NCBI GenBank assembly: GCA_016744485.1
Contig: JADGEG010000128.1
Span: 1 to 6,021, forward strand
From: Arcobacter sp.
Lineage (GTDB): Bacteria; Campylobacterota; Campylobacteria; Campylobacterales; Arcobacteraceae
Direction of reading: 5' to 3'
Length of the DNA stretch: 6,021 bases
Shown here: positions 5,142-6,021 of the stretch, one piece after another
Layout of the letters: every line of letters begins with the position of its first letter
How positions within the stretch are numbered: the stretch's first letter is position 1
Notes under the pieces: generated by a model
What the model saw: the letters and a program-made list of their open reading frames with translations, nothing else
Told to the model about the DNA's origin: nothing
The model's database searches: none
Program-made: the position numbers and the translations under genes

Positions 5142-5849
5142 ATGACTCCAATTGAGATAGAAAATATAATCAAAACTTAAATCGAAACAGAACTAATATC
5201 CTATATCATATATTCTATCTTATCAATTATGATAGCGTTTATATCAAGTTTTTATATTCAGTATGTGAAAGAAAAAGTAAAAAATATTGCTACAAAAGAA
5301 GATATAACTGAAATTACATCCAAAGTTGAAGATGTGAAAAAAATCAATAAAATAGAATTTGATAAAATACAAAAAAATAATGATATTATTTTTTCAGAAA
5401 TTAAAGATACTCCAAATAGGTATAATTCCAAACAATTTGAATTATACAATGAACTGTGGAGTTCACTAATAGAATTAAAAATTTTAGCAGATGACTTATG
5501 GGACATGGCAACAGGGAAAAAACTAAAAAATTTCTCAATGAAAATTTACAATGCAAAAATTTCTATTGAAAAAAGTTCCTTATTAATTTAAGATGAACAT
5601 TACAAAGAACTTATCAAAATAATTAAAAGATTTGAAGAGTTTTAATGTGGGAAAAAATGCTTAATACAATTACATAACCAAACTATAAGACATTTTGATG
5701 AATTGATAGAGAATGGTTATATTGATAATGTTCTCAATCAAAATAGAGCAGTAAAATCAGACTATGACAATCTTCTTAATAAATTAAAAACTCAATTTCA
5801 AAATACAATTCGTGGTAAATCAACTGATAAATTAACAATTATGACATAA
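5142..5849 (+). pseudogene. Membrane-anchored coiled-coil protein of unknown function, broken by three in-frame TAA codons
   Basis: One uninterrupted frame of 235 codons runs from an ATG with Shine-Dalgarno TAAGG (5131-5135) to TAA at 5847. It is broken by TAA at 5178 (codon 13), 5589 (codon 150) and 5643 (codon 168). No frameshift is seen. Reading across the stops gives one coherent protein. A membrane helix at about 19-39 is followed by a charged coiled coil (about 40-85, with ATKEDITEITSKVEDVKK). Next comes a helical domain containing KQFELYNELWSSLIEL and ILADDLW, and last a tail with YDNLLNKLKTQFQNTIRGK. It resembles hypothetical proteins of accessory regions with an N-terminal helix and 'KQFE.Y..LW..L..LK', but I know no function. 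The open part 5229-5591 could yield 120 aa, but its ATG lies inside the membrane helix and lacks a Shine-Dalgarno. Each stop is one substitution from CAA or GAA. Confidence 0.7.
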
Positions 5850-5897
5850 TGGAGGTTTTATTTTAATATGCTTAAAACAAAGCAAGAATATAAATAA

Positions 5898-6021
5898 AAT
5901 AGTAATATTGCAAAATGCTTCAGTAAAAAAGAGATACTTGGACTTTATTTAAATGAAAGTGAAGGAGCTAAGTTCTGGTTACAGGTACTTACAGACCTTA
6001 ATAATCGTGGTGTAAAAGATA
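5898..6021 (+). pseudogene. IS256-family transposase fragment, 5'-truncated, continuing past the window
   Basis: The frame reads KKEILGLYLNESEGAKFW (from 5925) and then LQVLTDLNNRGVKD to the last base. This is the central catalytic region of IS256-type DDE transposases ('GkkEiLGlyl.EsEGA.fWL.VLtdL.nRGVeDI'), just before the second catalytic Asp (CVDGLKGF), which would lie outside the window. The family's first catalytic part ('DAI..K.R') should precede it but does not. Upstream the same frame gives only NSNIAKCFS after a TAA at 5895, and other frames show no match. The 5' half is therefore lost or replaced. Whether the 3' half is intact cannot be seen. It is oriented like the other remnant at 4773-4926 but belongs to a different sequence type. 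Confidence 0.85.

Noticed and set aside
5258..5506. Minus-strand open frame of 82 codons inside the broken gene
   Set aside because: Its Ser/Ile/Phe-rich composition is the complement of the Lys/Glu/Asn-rich plus-strand coding, and no domain is seen.
5142..5849. Stop-codon reassignment (TAA read as Gln) as explanation of the interrupted frame
   Set aside because: hspR and thiG in the same window end properly at TAA after complete family-length proteins, and no suppressor-type tRNA is seen. Ordinary gene decay next to transposase remnants is simpler.
5850..5897. Short ORF at 5868 with GGAGG upstream
   Set aside because: The GGAGG is 12 nt from the ATG, too far, and the frame stops after nine codons; it looks like debris at the junction to the transposase fragment.

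Overview
The window is strongly AT-rich, with A/T-ending codons. Its gene content fits a Campylobacterota (epsilonproteobacterial) genome, most likely an Arcobacter-like organism. The clearest pointer is a cbpA-hspR heat-shock pair behind a HAIR operator, an arrangement known from Helicobacter and Campylobacter. The genus is inferred from the general look of the proteins; no database search was possible.

Layout. (1) Positions 1-149, minus strand: the 5' end of a family-3 solute-binding protein gene, running off the window. (2) 150-285: a divergent intergenic region. It holds a near-consensus promoter (TTGACT-17-TATAAT with extended -10) whose -35 lies inside a HAIR inverted repeat. (3) 286-4022, plus strand: five tightly packed genes that look like one transcription unit: cbpA (J-protein co-chaperone), hspR (MerR-type heat-shock repressor), a bifunctional NAD(P)HX epimerase/dehydratase (nnrE-nnrD fusion), cutA and thiG. 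Gaps are 11 bp and 2 bp, then two 4-bp start/stop overlaps. (4) 4023-4147: overlapping inverted repeats, a perfect-consensus TTGACA-17-TATAAT promoter and a leader hairpin. (5) 4148-4502: four tRNA genes, Pro(TGG)-His(GTG)-Arg(TCT)-Leu(TAG), all with encoded CCA, closed by an intrinsic terminator at 4557-4584. (6) 4585-6021: a decayed accessory segment. It contains a frameshifted transposase remnant, a possible small membrane peptide, a membrane/coiled-coil gene broken by three in-frame TAA codons with no indel, and a 5'-truncated IS256-type transposase reaching the window end.

How it works together. HspR probably represses its own operon through the HAIR site. That would place repair of damaged NAD(P)H, CutA and thiazole synthesis for thiamin downstream of a heat-shock promoter. 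The region after the tRNA cluster looks like an insertion hot spot in decay. I see no clear new biological system. The best leads are the operon logic, the structured DNA around the tRNA promoter, and the indel-free broken gene with its possible upstream small ORF and palindrome.
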